From assembly GCF_964355755.1 (NCBI RefSeq), contig NC_092678.1, positions 21,988,365-22,052,364 of the forward strand: DNA of 64,000 bases, written 5' to 3'. The DNA is from Antedon mediterranea. Its lineage: Eukaryota > Echinodermata > Crinoidea > Comatulida > Antedonidae. Below are positions 63,297 to 64,000 of this stretch, in pieces (positions within the stretch are counted from its first letter, which is position 1; each line of letters opens with the position of its first letter). The translations under genes were made by a program, and so were the position numbers. The notes beneath the pieces were generated by a model. That model did not search any database and was not told where the DNA came from. It saw only the letters and a list, made by a program, of their open reading frames with translations.

Positions 63297-63454
63297 GGCT
63301 CTGTCTACACAAACTTTATGTGACAAAAAATGTGATGTGCCCATATGGACATGATGATATCATATCACTACCATATTTGGGTATATCACTACCATATTTG
63401 GGTGCATCAAACATTTTTTGTCAAACTAGTTTGATAGTGTGTAGACAGAGCTTT
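63297..63454. mobile_element. Family-1 MITE, copy 16
   Basis: Left end GGCTCTGTCTACAC lacks the TATC step; right end GATAGTGTGTAGACAGAGCTT has an extra TG. Two subrepeats. Confidence 0.85.
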
Positions 63455-64000
63455 AGCCAACAGGTATAACGTAGAACAAAAGATTCGAACTTTTTTTCCC
63501 ATTGTCAATCTCAGCATAGGGCGCATGTATACAGCACGCAGTTACACGCATATTCAACACGCCTGCGAGAAGTATGTGTGCTAATAGCTCCGCAGAGTCC
63601 AGTATTTTAAATGATTTTTATTAAAGGTTTTCAAGCATTTTGATTACATTTAATGGATCATTTTGACACATGTCACAATCAGTATTACAACCAATTTATT
63701 TGATACGGTAGTCAATATAGGTCATTAACCAGTCTTCTTTCTGAGTTATTAAAATAGTACTATGCACTTTTGAAGTTCCATTGAGGTTGAAGAACTTGTT
63801 ATAATTATTATCTTTATACAATTTTGAGGATTTAAATCTTCAATAAAATCCTCAGTAGACCATGATATATCTATTCTTCGTTGCGTTTTATTACATAAAA
63901 CCGCCGGTTGTGAAGAATATTGATAGATGTGGGGAAACTGACAAACAAACGAATAAAAGCCAAAAAGGAAATACTGTTCGCAATTATACAGACGAATTCC

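Larger units (their letters stand above)
56736..64000. other. Wnt16 intron 3 or downstream region
   Basis: No exon with the Wnt CHGVSGSC block is seen. The interval holds a family-1 MITE (57610-57762), a TTAA-flanked transposon (57828-58838), a TAGGCCTA-rich block (60940-61480), a minus-strand candidate exon (61516-61582), a tandem array (62640-63250) and another MITE (63297-63454). 58840-60940 shows nothing recognisable. Confidence 0.5.

Overview
The window is nuclear DNA of an animal: about one-third GC, intron-rich, crowded with small dispersed repeats, with canonical GT/AG splice sites. Gene content (a Wnt16-type ligand next to CPED1), a BEL/Pao retrotransposon and an invertebrate-style repeat landscape suggest an invertebrate deuterostome, most likely an echinoderm. 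The species cannot be named from sequence alone.

Layout. 1-3.0 kb: no gene seen. 3.33-27.59 kb (+): a CPED1 orthologue that I could assemble into 19 coding exons in one continuous frame (1116 codons plus stop). It reads as a type II membrane protein with a TTL-like ATP-grasp region, a cadherin-like beta-sandwich and a C-terminal PC-esterase (SGNH) domain with a GDS motif. 27.6-39.7 kb: intergenic DNA with a tRNA-like gene at 34.3 kb and several repeats. 39.74-56.74 kb (+): the first three coding exons of a Wnt gene, best matched to Wnt16; its last exon(s) lie beyond the window. Wnt intron 1 carries an apparently intact BEL/Pao LTR retrotransposon (44.2-51.9 kb, identical-looking 1114-bp LTRs, 5-bp target duplication). 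56.7-64 kb: Wnt intron 3 or beyond, with a TTAA-flanked transposon carrying a broken P2X7C-like reading frame, a minus-strand candidate first exon, a TAGGCCTA-rich block and a tandem array.

The order and orientation CPED1 then WNT16 match the human 7q31 locus, so this is an ancient linked pair. The rest of the window is mostly transposon debris. The dominant family is a palindromic, TA-flanked MITE with 16 copies in 64 kb, one of them split by the LTR retrotransposon and another by a truncated non-LTR element, which gives relative insertion ages. A second MITE family, a 0.4-kb TIR family, two TTAA-flanked elements, hAT-like fragments, minisatellites and a striking excess of the palindrome TAGGCCTA complete the picture.

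All coordinates, splice sites and counts were read by eye; family names come from motif recognition, not from database searches.
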